Assembly (NCBI GenBank): GCA_024640315.1
Contig: JAHEFF010000002.1
Coordinates: forward strand, 1 to 64,000
Reading direction: 5' to 3'
DNA: 64,000 nucleotides
From: Woeseiaceae bacterium
Lineage (GTDB): Bacteria > Pseudomonadota > Gammaproteobacteria > Steroidobacterales > Woeseiaceae
Shown one piece after another: positions 41,510 to 50,678 of this stretch. Both the position numbers and the translations under genes were made by a program. The notes under the pieces were generated by a model. It was not told the DNA's origin. It ran no database searches and worked only from the letters and a program-made list of their open reading frames with translations. Positions within the stretch are counted from its first letter, which is position 1, and each line of letters opens with the position of its first letter.

Positions 41510-41938
41510 TTACAGGTTGTGAGTGTCGAGTGTATGTCCCTGATCGCGATAATCCACAAAGCGCTGCCGGCTTTGTGCTTTGCATTCCTCGTCCGAGCTT
41601 ACAACTTCTGCTACTCGCGGAAAAGAGGATGCAGCGTCGGGAACGGTGTCACTGAGGTTGATCAGCAGGTCACAGTTTCCGGTCGGGATTTCATTGCAGC
41701 CGATTGTTACCGGCGACACCGGTTCACCGGGTGACGAGCCAAGAATTTCGTGAGGCACGAAGCTGCCGTCGCGAAACGTCCACAGGAGGTCATCGAGTTT
41801 TTGCGCGCTTTCCTGATTCACGGCATGAATGTGCACGCGGTTGTCCAGTCGATAGGCCTTTTCTGCGAGGCGGCAGGCGAATTGCTGGCGCTCCAGATCA
41901 CCGGTCCCACGCAAGATGTAGAAGTCGACTTTGGCCAC
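41510..41938 (-). CDS. holC: DNA polymerase III chi subunit
   Basis: A 142-aa clamp-loader accessory protein that links the holoenzyme to SSB. It starts at GTG 41938, 2 nt after pepA ends, giving [11 protein letters not shown]. Family blocks are [27 protein letters not shown] and SFVPHEIL, then [10 protein letters not shown]. The gene order pepA-holC-valS is the standard gammaproteobacterial one. Confidence 0.95.
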   Translation of the reverse strand: MAKVDFYILRGTGDLERQQFACRLAEKAYRLDNRVHIHAVNQESAQKLDDLLWTFRDGSFVPHEILGSSPGEPVSPVTIGCNEIPTGNCDLLINLSDTVPDAASSFPRVAEVVSSDEECKAQSRQRFVDYRDQGHTLDTHNL

Positions 41939-41940
41939 GA

Positions 41941-43437
41941 TCAGGGAATGACGCGCGAGCGCCGAAGAATGAATTCGGAGAGCATCGGAACCGGTCGGCC
42001 GGTGCTGCCTTTGGCTACGCCCGATTGCCATGCCGTACCCGCAATGTCGAGATGAGCCCAGTTCATGCCTTCTGTGAATTTTCCCAGGAAGCAGGCTGCG
42101 GTAATCGCGCCGCCATCCCGACCGCCGACGTTGGCGAAATCAGCGAAGTTACTTTTCAGCTGCTTTTCGTACTCTTCGGCCATCGGCATGTGCCAGCCGC
42201 GGTCATCAGCCGAAATGCCGGCAGCTGTAATCTCGTTCGCGAGTTTGTCGTTGCTACTCATCACGGCCGTCCGGTGCTGTCCGAGAGCAACGACGCAGGC
42301 GCCCGTCAGCGTCGCGACATCGATGATGACCTCGGGCTTGAAGCGCCGTGAATATGTGAGTGCATCGCACAGGATAAGGCGGCCTTCAGCATCAGTATTC
42401 AATACCTCGATCGTCTTGCCAGACATGCTCGAAATGATGTCACCGGGCCGGGTTGCCGTGCCGCTCGGCAGGTTTTCACAGGCAGGCACGACGACGTTCA
42501 GGTTGATGGGCAGCCTGAGTTTCGCAACGACCAGCATGGTTGCGATGACTGATGCGGCGCCACACATGTCGAACTTCATTTCGTCCATGCCAGGGCCTGG
42601 CTTGAGGGAAATACCGCCGGCGTCAAATGTGATTCCCTTGCCAACCAGTACGACAGGTTTGTCACGCCCGGCACCTTTGTACTGCATCAAAATTAGTTTT
42701 GCCGGCAGCGTGGTTCCTGCCGTCACTGACAGAAACGAATGCATGCCCAGCCGTTTGATTTCGGCCTCACCCAATACGCGAGTAGATACGCTCTTGTTTT
42801 GTCGGGCGATTTTCTGTGCTGTGCGCGCCAGGTACGCTGGCGTGCAAATATTCGGTGGAAGATTGCCCAGGTCTCTTGCGAGTGACATGCCATCCACGAT
42901 CGCCTGTGCATGCTCGGCGCCGCGCAATGCTTTAGTCGCATCGCCACGTGATCCTGCCGCAATTCCGATTTTTTTCAGCGGCGCCTTGCGGGAATGACGA
43001 CCGGTCTTGGTTTCCGTAAATTTGTAGATTGAATTGCCGATCGTCTCGACGGTATAGCGGGCGCGGTAATAGACGTCGGCGTCTGCGACATCTTCGAGTC
43101 CGAGATAACTGACAACGTCTTTTGCAGGGCTGTCCCTGACAACCCTGGCTGCGGCACCGGTGGCGCCGCGAAGCTGGCGGATGCCGAATTTGCCTGTCTT
43201 CCCCAAGCCGACCACCAGGACGCGCTTGGCTTTAACCCCGGGCACCGAGCTTAGCAACAGAGTGCTGCCGGGTTTGCCGGAAATGTCGCCTTGCTTGATG
43301 AGCTTGCCGAGGTGGCCTTTACTGGCGGCATCAATATCGGCCGCACCCTTACCCGGTTTGCCGTTTCCGTATACACCAACAATAATGCAGTCGCTTGATC
43401 GACGATGCGCCGCGCTTGTTGTCGTAAACATTTCCAT
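41941..43437 (-). CDS. pepA: Leucyl aminopeptidase (M17)
   Basis: A 498-aa di-zinc aminopeptidase, in E. coli also a DNA-binding partner at cer and carAB. The active-site blocks are GKGITFDAGGISLKPGPGM, MKFDMCGAA and the signature NTDAEGRLIL, with the bicarbonate-binding Arg. ATG 43437 has an AGGGA ribosome site 9 nt upstream; ATG 43431 is two codons later. It is divergent from lptF across about 230 bp. Confidence 0.95.
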   Translation of the reverse strand: MEMFTTTSAAHRRSSDCIIVGVYGNGKPGKGAADIDAASKGHLGKLIKQGDISGKPGSTLLLSSVPGVKAKRVLVVGLGKTGKFGIRQLRGATGAAARVVRDSPAKDVVSYLGLEDVADADVYYRARYTVETIGNSIYKFTETKTGRHSRKAPLKKIGIAAGSRGDATKALRGAEHAQAIVDGMSLARDLGNLPPNICTPAYLARTAQKIARQNKSVSTRVLGEAEIKRLGMHSFLSVTAGTTLPAKLILMQYKGAGRDKPVVLVGKGITFDAGGISLKPGPGMDEMKFDMCGAASVIATMLVVAKLRLPINLNVVVPACENLPSGTATRPGDIISSMSGKTIEVLNTDAEGRLILCDALTYSRRFKPEVIIDVATLTGACVVALGQHRTAVMSSNDKLANEITAAGISADDRGWHMPMAEEYEKQLKSNFADFANVGGRDGGAITAACFLGKFTEGMNWAHLDIAGTAWQSGVAKGSTGRPVPMLSEFILRRSRVIP

Positions 43438-43671
43438 ACACAAGTGTCCCTGATTTCGCTCCGGGTTGGCCGCTTTCAACTATGCGCCATCGGCATATTT
43501 GCCGCAGACGATCACTGCAGAAGGCTCCGGCCTTTGTTTGTTGTTGGTAGCCACCATGTGTCTTTTGACCCAGGGGCTGTCCCGGACAATTTAAAAACGG
43601 TAGTCTACCCGATCCAGCTGAGCTTAGGGCATTTCCGGCAACCAAATGCCAGGAAAATCACCGATATAGCA

Positions 43672-44766
43672 ATGTTTCGAATACTCGATCGATACATATT
43701 TCGTGAAATCGCCAATTCATGGCTGGCGGTCACCGTGGTATTGCTCGCCATCCTTCTTACCAACCAGTTTGCCCGCGTTCTGGGCGAAGTGGCGAAGGAC
43801 AAACTGCCAAAAGACGCGATATTTCAGATTATCGGGTTAACCGCATTGCAGTACCTGACGATCCTCGTCCCAATCGGACTTTTCCTCTCGGTTATGCTGG
43901 CACTTGGCCGCCTTTATCGGGACAGCGAGATGCCCGCGATGATGGCATGTGGTGTTGGTCCCTGGGATATTTATCGTCCTTTGTCATGGTTGCTCATACC
44001 ATTGGCATTGGCGGTTGGATTCCTGACGATGGAGGTGTCGCCGATGGCGCTGACCGAGATCGAACGCATCGGTGCCGAAGCCAGGCGGCAGGCGGATCTC
44101 GCCAGCATCGAGCCAGGTCGCTTCACGACAAATAACCGTGAAGGTGCGGTCGTCTATGCCGAAAAAGTCCTCGGCCCGGGGTCACTCGAAAATGTGTTTT
44201 TGCAGCGGCGGCTGGATGATGGCGTGGAGGTAGTGGTCGCTGAAAGAGGTGAGCAGGTAGAGTCAGATGATCCGAATACCCGTTTTTTCGTGCTTCACAA
44301 CGGCCGTCGCTACGAGGGAATTCCGGGGACGTCGGAATTTCGGGTTATGGAGTTTGCAGAGCACGGCATTCCATATCGCTTGCCGAATGTCGAAGACCCG
44401 GAGCTCGAGCCACGCGCCATGAAAACCGCCGACCTGGTCGTCGCAACCGGGGCTGACGAGGTTGCGGAGCTGCATTGGCGTATTGGTATTCCGCTGGCCA
44501 CAATTGTTCTTGCAATTTTGGCAGTTCCACTCAGTCGCAGCCAGCCAAGACAGGGACGCTATGGTCGTCTGGCGATTGGCCTGCTGGTCTTTATTATCTA
44601 CTTCAACCTGCTGAGTGCCGGCAAGGCCTGGCTTGAAATCGGCAAGGTTCCGGCGGCGGTTGGTCTCTGGTGGGTGCACGCACTCATGTTGACTTCCGCA
44701 TTCGGCATGCTCGCCGTGCAGAACGGGGTACACCGACGAATATTCACAGTCGGGGCACGCGCATGA
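43672..44766 (+). CDS. lptF: LPS export permease LptF
   Basis: A 364-aa inner-membrane component of the LptB2FG transporter that extracts LPS. The N-terminus MFRILDRYIFREIANSW is family-typical, with three N-terminal TMs, a periplasmic beta-jellyroll (roughly 100-265) and three C-terminal TMs. The frame is open from 43405, but the upstream part overlaps pepA in antisense. It overlaps lptG by 4 nt (ATGA). Confidence 0.95.
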   Translation: MFRILDRYIFREIANSWLAVTVVLLAILLTNQFARVLGEVAKDKLPKDAIFQIIGLTALQYLTILVPIGLFLSVMLALGRLYRDSEMPAMMACGVGPWDIYRPLSWLLIPLALAVGFLTMEVSPMALTEIERIGAEARRQADLASIEPGRFTTNNREGAVVYAEKVLGPGSLENVFLQRRLDDGVEVVVAERGEQVESDDPNTRFFVLHNGRRYEGIPGTSEFRVMEFAEHGIPYRLPNVEDPELEPRAMKTADLVVATGADEVAELHWRIGIPLATIVLAILAVPLSRSQPRQGRYGRLAIGLLVFIIYFNLLSAGKAWLEIGKVPAAVGLWWVHALMLTSAFGMLAVQNGVHRRIFTVGARA

Positions 44767-45827
44767 GTTTGTTAACGATATACCTGATGCGCACGGTTCT
44801 AGCGAGTACCCTGTTGGTTATGCTGGTGCTGCTCGCCCTGGCAGGGCTTTTTGAGTTCATCGGCCAGCTCGATTCGACGCAAGGTAATTTTCAGATCCCA
44901 CAGGCATTGCTCTTCGCGCTGCTGCGTTTGCCTCAGCTGTCATTTGAAATGTTGCCAATTGCGTCATTGATTGGCGCATTGCTCGGGCTCGGTTCACTCG
45001 CCAACAACAGCGAGATGGTTGTCATGCGAACTGCGGGGCTCTCGGTATTGAAACTTGCGAGCATGGTGGCAATTGCCGGCGTGGTGCTCATGATAGTGAC
45101 GGCAATGGTCGGCGAATTCATAGGTCCGCCACTGGACTATTTCGCACGAACGATGCGGGACGAGGCCCGGAATGAACTGGAGGATCGCGACCTCGGCAAT
45201 GCCGCCTGGGTTAAAGACGGTCCGGTCATACTTCATTTGGAAAGACTGAATGCCGAATTTGAATTTGGCGCGCTCTACATGTATCGATTCAACGAGGACA
45301 ATTCTCTCAAGTCAATTGCGCGCGCCGAAAATGCCGGCATTGACAACAATGATAAATGGATTCTTGAGAACTTCAGGGAAACCCGGTTCGCGGAGGATTC
45401 CGTTCAGGTGGTCGAATCGTCGCTCGCGGTGGAATCCTTCGGTCTGGATGCGGATATGCTCGGCGTCACCCTTGTCAAGCCAGTGAGCCTCTCCGCGCGC
45501 GGGCTCATGAGCTATATCGGTTACCTGAAGAGAAACGAACTTAGCGCCGAAAGATATGAGACAGAATTGTGGTCGCGTGTCGCACGCACAGTGACCGTGG
45601 TTCTGATGCCCGTGCTTGCACTGGCATTTGTATTTGGTTCGTTGCGATCTGCGGGGTCGGGGGGGCGCCTGATGATTGGCGTAATGATCGGTCTTGCATA
45701 TTTCCTGGCAAGCGAGATGACGGCCAATTCGGGACAGGTGTTTAATCTCAATCCTGCCATTGTTACCTGGTTGCCGTCGCTGGCCCTGTTGATTGTGACA
45801 GGGTTTGCCCTGACGCGAGTCCGTTGA
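44763..45827 (+). CDS. lptG: LPS export permease LptG
   Basis: A 354-aa partner of LptF with the same 3 TM + jellyroll + 3 TM layout. Family features are LLTIYLMRTVLASTLLV at the start, QLSFEMLPIASLIGALLGLG, and GLAYFLASEMTANSGQVFNL in the last helices. It begins in the lptF stop and together they form the permease heterodimer. Confidence 0.95.
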   Translation: MSLLTIYLMRTVLASTLLVMLVLLALAGLFEFIGQLDSTQGNFQIPQALLFALLRLPQLSFEMLPIASLIGALLGLGSLANNSEMVVMRTAGLSVLKLASMVAIAGVVLMIVTAMVGEFIGPPLDYFARTMRDEARNELEDRDLGNAAWVKDGPVILHLERLNAEFEFGALYMYRFNEDNSLKSIARAENAGIDNNDKWILENFRETRFAEDSVQVVESSLAVESFGLDADMLGVTLVKPVSLSARGLMSYIGYLKRNELSAERYETELWSRVARTVTVVLMPVLALAFVFGSLRSAGSGGRLMIGVMIGLAYFLASEMTANSGQVFNLNPAIVTWLPSLALLIVTGFALTRVR

Positions 45828-45855
45828 GAGGTGCAACACGGCCCGGTGTGCGGCG

Positions 45856-46290
45856 CTAGTCGCGGGTCTTTTCGTTGTCGTCTTTCGGGTAGTAGCGCAA
45901 ACGCGTTCCTGATAGTCGGTCATGCCATGTCAGGTGCTCTGGATCCCAAAGCTGCCACCAGAAGCCAAGGCCGAGCGGGAGCCACGACACGATTGCGGCG
46001 AAGAAGCGAATTGTCGCGTCCGCTACGCCCGGTTGGCTTCCGTTCTTTTTTTCAATCTGCAGGCGCCAGGTTTGCATGCCAAGCGTGCGTCCGGAACGAG
46101 TCCAGAAACCGACGAAAAAACACCAGGGCACAATCACGAGTATGGCCTGGTAGAAAATATTTCCGGATTCAACGGGCTCACCGCTCCGAATTGCGATGAA
46201 TGGCAAAGTTGCAAGGAACATCAGCGCCAATACCAGAAGACTGTCATAGAGAACCGCACCAAGACGGCGTGGTAGGGGTGCATTACGCAT
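45856..46290 (-). CDS. RDD family membrane protein
   Basis: A 144-aa small membrane protein with two to three TM helices. The RDD motif variant appears as LPRRLGAVLYDSLLV near the N-terminus, plus the GRTLGMQTWRLQIE block and HDRLSGTRL near the end. ATG 46290 overlaps the end of the upstream transporter gene by 8 nt. Function is unknown; it converges on lptG with a 28-bp gap. Confidence 0.9.
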   Translation of the reverse strand: MRNAPLPRRLGAVLYDSLLVLALMFLATLPFIAIRSGEPVESGNIFYQAILVIVPWCFFVGFWTRSGRTLGMQTWRLQIEKKNGSQPGVADATIRFFAAIVSWLPLGLGFWWQLWDPEHLTWHDRLSGTRLRYYPKDDNEKTRD

Positions 46291-47614
46291 TATTTTGTGC
46301 CTCTCTTGCACGACGCCTGTAGTCACCACCCAGCCAGAGCGCGATGCCAGCCCAGACCGCAGCAAACGGCAGCATGACCAGCGACGTTCCCGCCAGTCCT
46401 ATGCCCGCGACCATGAATCGAACGGCCCAGGTTCCGATTAAATCGCCTGTGCGGTAAAGAACGGTGTCGATAAAATTTTTCGCCTTATATTTTTCTTCCG
46501 GCGTCACGACCGAGTAAAGCATGTCCGATGTTGGTTTGCTGAACCCAAAGCCGAGCGCGCGACGCGCAACCGTCAATATGGCAACCACAGCCAGCGTCGG
46601 TTCGAATGCCAGTGCCGCAAATCCAACAATGGATACGATGGGCAGCAAAGACAAGGTCACTCCAATACCGAACCTGGCAACAACATGTTTCACGATGAGC
46701 AGCTGGCCTATTAGTGCGATAGCGTTTGTCGCGACATTGATGTCAGAAAAGAAGCGGGTTCGGTCATCCGCGCTTGTGATCTGGTCCTGAACAAGCTCGG
46801 CGGTAAACATATACAAGGCTGTTCCCAACAGGCTCGCAATCGCTGCCTTAAGCGCAATCGCAATAAAGTACCTGGACTGAAATACGTGAGTGATACCTGC
46901 AAACGGGCTGCCGCCAAGCGGTTTGGTGCTCGCGACAGTCGCCGTTTCATCGTCCCGGTGTTGCCGCTCAACCCAATGGCGAAGCTGAGTAATGCAAAAC
47001 ACAGCTACCAGCAACAGCGTCGCCGAGAATGGAAACAGATTCTGGAAACCGATCGGCGCAACCATAGCGCTCGTCGCGATGCCGCCGAGAAGGGCGCCGA
47101 TGCTGCCGCCCGCCGAAATCAGGCCGAACAATCGACGGCCCTGTTCGCGCGAATACAGGTCCGCCATAAAGCTCCAGAACACAGCGACTACGTACAGGTT
47201 GAAGACGCTTATCCATACGAAGAAGATGCGACTAAGCCAGACGTAGTCAATGTCCCGGCCAACCGCGTAGGAAAATGCAGCCCAGAAAATCAGAATGTTG
47301 GCGATGAAGAAATAGTAAATCCAGGGTAGAAATTGCTTGCGGGCATAGCGGGATGCCACCCAGCCAAATATCGGCGTGGCGACTAACATCGTCACAAACG
47401 TTCCGGCAAACAGGTATGGGATGGTCTCGGGACCACTTTGAACTGCCATGGCCTCACGAACCGGTCGCAGCATGTAGTACGCACCGAGGACGCAAAAGAA
47501 ATAGGTGAACGACCAGGCTGCCGCCGCGAACTCGCCCGGTTTGATACCGAAGATCCGCGTTATCAGAAGGACCGAGCCACTTGGCGCGGCTTGGTGAGGC
47601 TCGCTAGGTTCCAT
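46283..47614 (-). CDS. NTP/NDP exchange-type (Npt-like) MFS transporter
   Basis: A 443-aa protein with about 12 TM helices. The motifs YYMLRPVREAMAV and GRRLFGLISAGGSIGALLGG, with a late LGFGFSKPTSDMLYSVV, match the ATP:ADP antiporter-like family found in many free-living Proteobacteria. True nucleotide exchange has been shown mainly in intracellular bacteria and plastids, so the substrate here is open. It precedes and overlaps the RDD gene. Confidence 0.85.
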   Translation of the reverse strand: MEPSEPHQAAPSGSVLLITRIFGIKPGEFAAAAWSFTYFFCVLGAYYMLRPVREAMAVQSGPETIPYLFAGTFVTMLVATPIFGWVASRYARKQFLPWIYYFFIANILIFWAAFSYAVGRDIDYVWLSRIFFVWISVFNLYVVAVFWSFMADLYSREQGRRLFGLISAGGSIGALLGGIATSAMVAPIGFQNLFPFSATLLLVAVFCITQLRHWVERQHRDDETATVASTKPLGGSPFAGITHVFQSRYFIAIALKAAIASLLGTALYMFTAELVQDQITSADDRTRFFSDINVATNAIALIGQLLIVKHVVARFGIGVTLSLLPIVSIVGFAALAFEPTLAVVAILTVARRALGFGFSKPTSDMLYSVVTPEEKYKAKNFIDTVLYRTGDLIGTWAVRFMVAGIGLAGTSLVMLPFAAVWAGIALWLGGDYRRRAREAQNNA

Positions 47615-47715
47615 CAGCTCCGGGGTCCTCGGGCGTCAGCTCGTGGAGTATCTCGTTTATTGTACTATCACCTGTCCGGCATCATACCGCTGCAGAACAA
47701 TAATGGAGAAGAATC

Positions 47716-48099
47716 GTGGAATTAGTCGCAATCGTTACAGCCTTAGCGCTATTGCAAGTATATGTCTTTGCCATTCAGGTTGGTCAGGCAAGGGTCAAAC
47801 ATGGCGTCAACGCGCCGGCAACTTCCGGGCCGCCGGAGTTCGAGAGGGTGTTTCGTGTACATGAAAATACCGTTGAGCAGCTGATTATCTTCGTGCCATC
47901 GTTGTGGCTTTTTGCGACGTACTGGCGTGCTGACATTGCTGCCGCCCTTGGTGTGATTTTTATCATCGGTCGCCAAATTTATCGCAGCGCCTATATCGGT
48001 GACCCCGCCAAACGGTCGGCCGGATTCAGCATCGGCGCAATCGCAATGACTATTCTTCTTCTCGGTGGCCTGGTCGGCGCCGTAATGGCCATGCTCTGA
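47716..48099 (+). CDS. MAPEG family membrane protein
   Basis: A 127-aa, four-TM protein. It starts at GTG with a GGAGA ribosome site 6-7 nt upstream. The MAPEG pattern is seen as ARVKHGVNAP, then FERVFRVHENTVEQLIIFVP and IGRQIYRSAYIGDP. Eukaryotic relatives conjugate glutathione to lipids or xenobiotics; the bacterial role is uncertain. Confidence 0.92.
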   Translation: MELVAIVTALALLQVYVFAIQVGQARVKHGVNAPATSGPPEFERVFRVHENTVEQLIIFVPSLWLFATYWRADIAAALGVIFIIGRQIYRSAYIGDPAKRSAGFSIGAIAMTILLLGGLVGAVMAML

Positions 48100-48111
48100 C
48101 GGTTAGCAGGT

Positions 48112-48351
48112 TTGCCTCGTCTTGCCACTTTTTCCGATCTGCAGTGTCAGCAACATACGCTGGGACTGTTTTGCCCCGAATGCAATCGATGGGGAGAGGC
48201 AGATCTCAACGGTTTGATATCGAGCGGCCGGGGCGACTGCGAGTTGACGGAAACGAGATTTCGGTGTCGTGACTGCGGTGCATTGGTGGAAAAACAGCTG
48301 CGGCCACCTGTGCCGGGCGTTAGCGGTGCTGAGGCCTATATTCGGCCTTGA
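48112..48351 (+). CDS. Small zinc-ribbon-like hypothetical protein
   Basis: A 79-aa protein with two CxxC knuckles, CPEC and CRDC, separated by about 30 residues, plus an H/C-containing N-terminus. This is the spacing of a small zinc ribbon. It starts at TTG just after an AGCAGG ribosome-site-like sequence and 12 nt after the MAPEG stop, so it may belong to that transcript. No function can be given. Confidence 0.65.
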   Translation: MPRLATFSDLQCQQHTLGLFCPECNRWGEADLNGLISSGRGDCELTETRFRCRDCGALVEKQLRPPVPGVSGAEAYIRP

Positions 48352-48371
48352 ACCGAAGTGAGGTTTCAAAA

Positions 48372-48752
48372 ATGATCCGAGCAAGAATTGGTTTGGCGAT
48401 ACTGAGCACCGGCACGGGTTTTACGAAAGACTATTCGCAGGACGATTACGGGAAGTACCGTGGCAGCGAAAGCCTCATGTTTCCGGCCAGCAAGAACAGC
48501 GATGCCATGCACCCGAAATCTGTCGTTTTCGGTTTCGATGTGGCAGGAGAAAAGATCGCGTTTGCCGAAACTTTGCTGCAGGAAGTGCACGAGGTTGGGC
48601 ATGAGCTCAACGGCAACACGCTAACAGTCAATCTCGCAAGCTACGGCATTGTTACAATGACGGACCAGGCATCGGAGCGCGTGTATTCGCCCGTAAGGCT
48701 TTACTGGTTTGCCTGGTACACCTTCCATCCCGAAACGGACCTGGTCAGATAG
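48372..48752 (+). CDS. Stand-alone C-terminal DUF3179 module
   Basis: A 126-aa protein matching only the C-terminal half of DUF3179 proteins: LSTGTGFTKDY, then MFPASKNSDAMHPKSVVFG, and the family ending LYWFAWYTFHPETDL. Full-length family members are about 300-400 aa and exported. Here there is no signal peptide or N-terminal half, and no remnant of it is seen upstream in frame. An own ribosome site (GAGG) precedes ATG 48372, so it may be a shortened but expressed protein or a relic. Confidence 0.65.
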   Translation: MIRARIGLAILSTGTGFTKDYSQDDYGKYRGSESLMFPASKNSDAMHPKSVVFGFDVAGEKIAFAETLLQEVHEVGHELNGNTLTVNLASYGIVTMTDQASERVYSPVRLYWFAWYTFHPETDLVR

Positions 48753-48770
48753 TTGACGGAGCGACAAACC

Positions 48771-49232
48771 ATGACAAGAACGCTGAATTTTCTGCTCTGT
48801 ATATTTCTTCCACTGTGGCTCAGCGTGCCGATATCAGCCCTCGGTCAGGATGAGCAGTCCGTCGAGGAAAGAGTGCTTGGCGTGTGGCGCATGGATCCGA
48901 GAACCCTTTATTCACCTGGTGTTGTCTACTACCAGGAGGATGGAACCGTCTCAGTCATGGAGAAGATGGCGGACGGGAAATTTCGTGTGCTGTCCCGCGT
49001 GTCGACTCGCGCTGTTGCCGAGTCGGATGACTTATTGATTCGACCCGGGTGTATAGGCAAAACGGAATGTTTCTACGACGACGCAACCGAAGGTATTGGT
49101 ACGGTCTTTCGAAACACTCTGCATATCGACTGGATCGACGACGGGTGGATCGACGATTTTTTGACTATTGACGGCAATGTCATGACGGGTGATGACGGCA
49201 ACGGCCTCATCCGGCTGACAAGGGAAGAGTAG
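48771..49232 (+). CDS. Secreted hypothetical protein
   Basis: A 153-aa protein with a clear signal peptide (TLNFLLCIFLPLWLSVPISALG) and a mature part beginning QDEQSVEERVLGVWRMDP. It has a lipocalin-like opening (VLGVWRMD) and two Cys (CIGKTEC) that could form a disulfide. ATG 48771 is chosen over TTG 48753 because of the upstream GGAG. Function is unknown. The following gap to 49518 (286 bp) shows only a possible weak promoter. Confidence 0.7.
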   Translation: MTRTLNFLLCIFLPLWLSVPISALGQDEQSVEERVLGVWRMDPRTLYSPGVVYYQEDGTVSVMEKMADGKFRVLSRVSTRAVAESDDLLIRPGCIGKTECFYDDATEGIGTVFRNTLHIDWIDDGWIDDFLTIDGNVMTGDDGNGLIRLTREE

Positions 49233-49518
49233 TTCCCCAGGCAGTCATCGCGTAGCCGTTGCGACATATGTTAAGGAGCGGCCTCCATTCGGGCGGCTGC
49301 GACCAACCTCACTTCTTGGCCGGGCGACGAAAATGCATTGCGGCTCGCATTTAATGCGCTGTTTTTTAAAGAAAAAATGACAAATGTGACGACTGCACAG
49401 CGCCGAGTGTGATTGTTGCACGGGTTCCCCGGCACGACTCCCTTATAGTAGACAAAATGCTCGTGGAACCGAGTGCCGTCTGCAGTTCGCGGTGGTCCGG
49501 ATTCAACGATCAATAACA

Positions 49519-50673
49519 ATGGGATCTACCTATGCATTTCGGGGCAGTCTATCCGTGATATCTGCGACGGCGTATGACTTTAATAATCTGAAGACGGAAA
49601 GCCTGCCAGCCAGCGGGTTGTCTGACATTCTGATCTTTCCCTACCCGTTTGATTCTGCTGCTGTCGCACTCTGGCGGCGATGTGTAACGACCAACGGATC
49701 GTTTACACATGGGATGGACCCGGACTTCATTTTGCCATTTCTCGAAATCGATGAGGACGCTGCTCGTGCCCGACTGATTCTGAGCGTCGTTGACGGAAAC
49801 TGCGAAGCGGCCGTCGTCGTGGTTCCAGAAAAGTCAGCGCTCTATCCTGATCGATGTTGGCAACTCTTCAGCCATGACCATATTGATGTCTCCGGCTTTA
49901 CCACGCCGCAAGTCGGTCACAGCCGGGATAGCATTTTTGACCTGGCGTCGGCCGGTCTGGCGCAAGAGGGCACAAAGTTGTCGCGACTATTGCTGCCAAA
50001 AATGCAATGTCTCGAGCCGGGTCAGCTGAGATCGATCCGGACGGGCATTCTCCACAACGCCTACTTCGATTTTGGTGCCCCGGCTGCCTACAAGGTGCCG
50101 ACCAAGATGAGGAACAACAATCGCCGACTGAGGAAAAGGCTGATAGCAAGGCATGATTCTCTCCGACTCGATGTTGCGCCCGCGAACATGGAAAATACGT
50201 CCGTGTTTTTCGAAATCGAGGCGTCAGGCTGGAAGGGTGCGGCGATGACGGCTATCAACAACAACATTCCTCTTCGCCGTGCGTACCTGGCGGTGTCCAG
50301 GCACAAGCAAGCCCTGAGTCGTGCGCACGTATTTACGCTATTCGCCGGCGATAAAGCCGTCTCATCGGCATTCGGCCTGGTACACCCGGAATACGTATCG
50401 TTGCTAAAGATCGGTTTTCGGTCGGAGTTTGCCGAGTATTCTCCAGGCGGACTCCTTACTTCCGAAATTATTGAATATGTGCGTAACAGTGGCAGGGGGA
50501 AATTGTATCTGTCGACGTTCCCGATATGGGCAAAACGATGGAAGCCAGAGTCTGTTGAGAAGGAGTGCCGACGAGTTTACGCCAAAGGAGCAACCGGTCT
50601 TTGCCTTTGGCTGTTTGACAACTGTTCAAAGCTCCCGGCGAGAGTGTCCAGGCTGATTTCGGCCAGGGGATAA
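49519..50673 (+). CDS. GNAT/BioF2-like acyltransferase domain protein
   Basis: A protein of about 384 aa. The C-terminal half resembles the FemAB/BioF2-type GNAT fold: FFEIEASGWKGAAMTAI, LFAGDKAVSSAFGLVH, and LLKIGFRSEFAEYSPGGLL. Such domains occur in capsule, exopolysaccharide and peptidoglycan-peptide synthesis. It lies 5 nt before a GT2 gene, supporting a role in surface glycan assembly. The start could also be 49492. Substrate is unknown. Confidence 0.75.
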   Translation: MGSTYAFRGSLSVISATAYDFNNLKTESLPASGLSDILIFPYPFDSAAVALWRRCVTTNGSFTHGMDPDFILPFLEIDEDAARARLILSVVDGNCEAAVVVVPEKSALYPDRCWQLFSHDHIDVSGFTTPQVGHSRDSIFDLASAGLAQEGTKLSRLLLPKMQCLEPGQLRSIRTGILHNAYFDFGAPAAYKVPTKMRNNNRRLRKRLIARHDSLRLDVAPANMENTSVFFEIEASGWKGAAMTAINNNIPLRRAYLAVSRHKQALSRAHVFTLFAGDKAVSSAFGLVHPEYVSLLKIGFRSEFAEYSPGGLLTSEIIEYVRNSGRGKLYLSTFPIWAKRWKPESVEKECRRVYAKGATGLCLWLFDNCSKLPARVSRLISARG

Positions 50674-50678
50674 CGACC

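Noticed and set aside
49416..49449. TTGCAC ... TATAGT promoter upstream of the acyltransferase-like gene
   Set aside because: The 22-bp spacer is too long for a sigma70 promoter.
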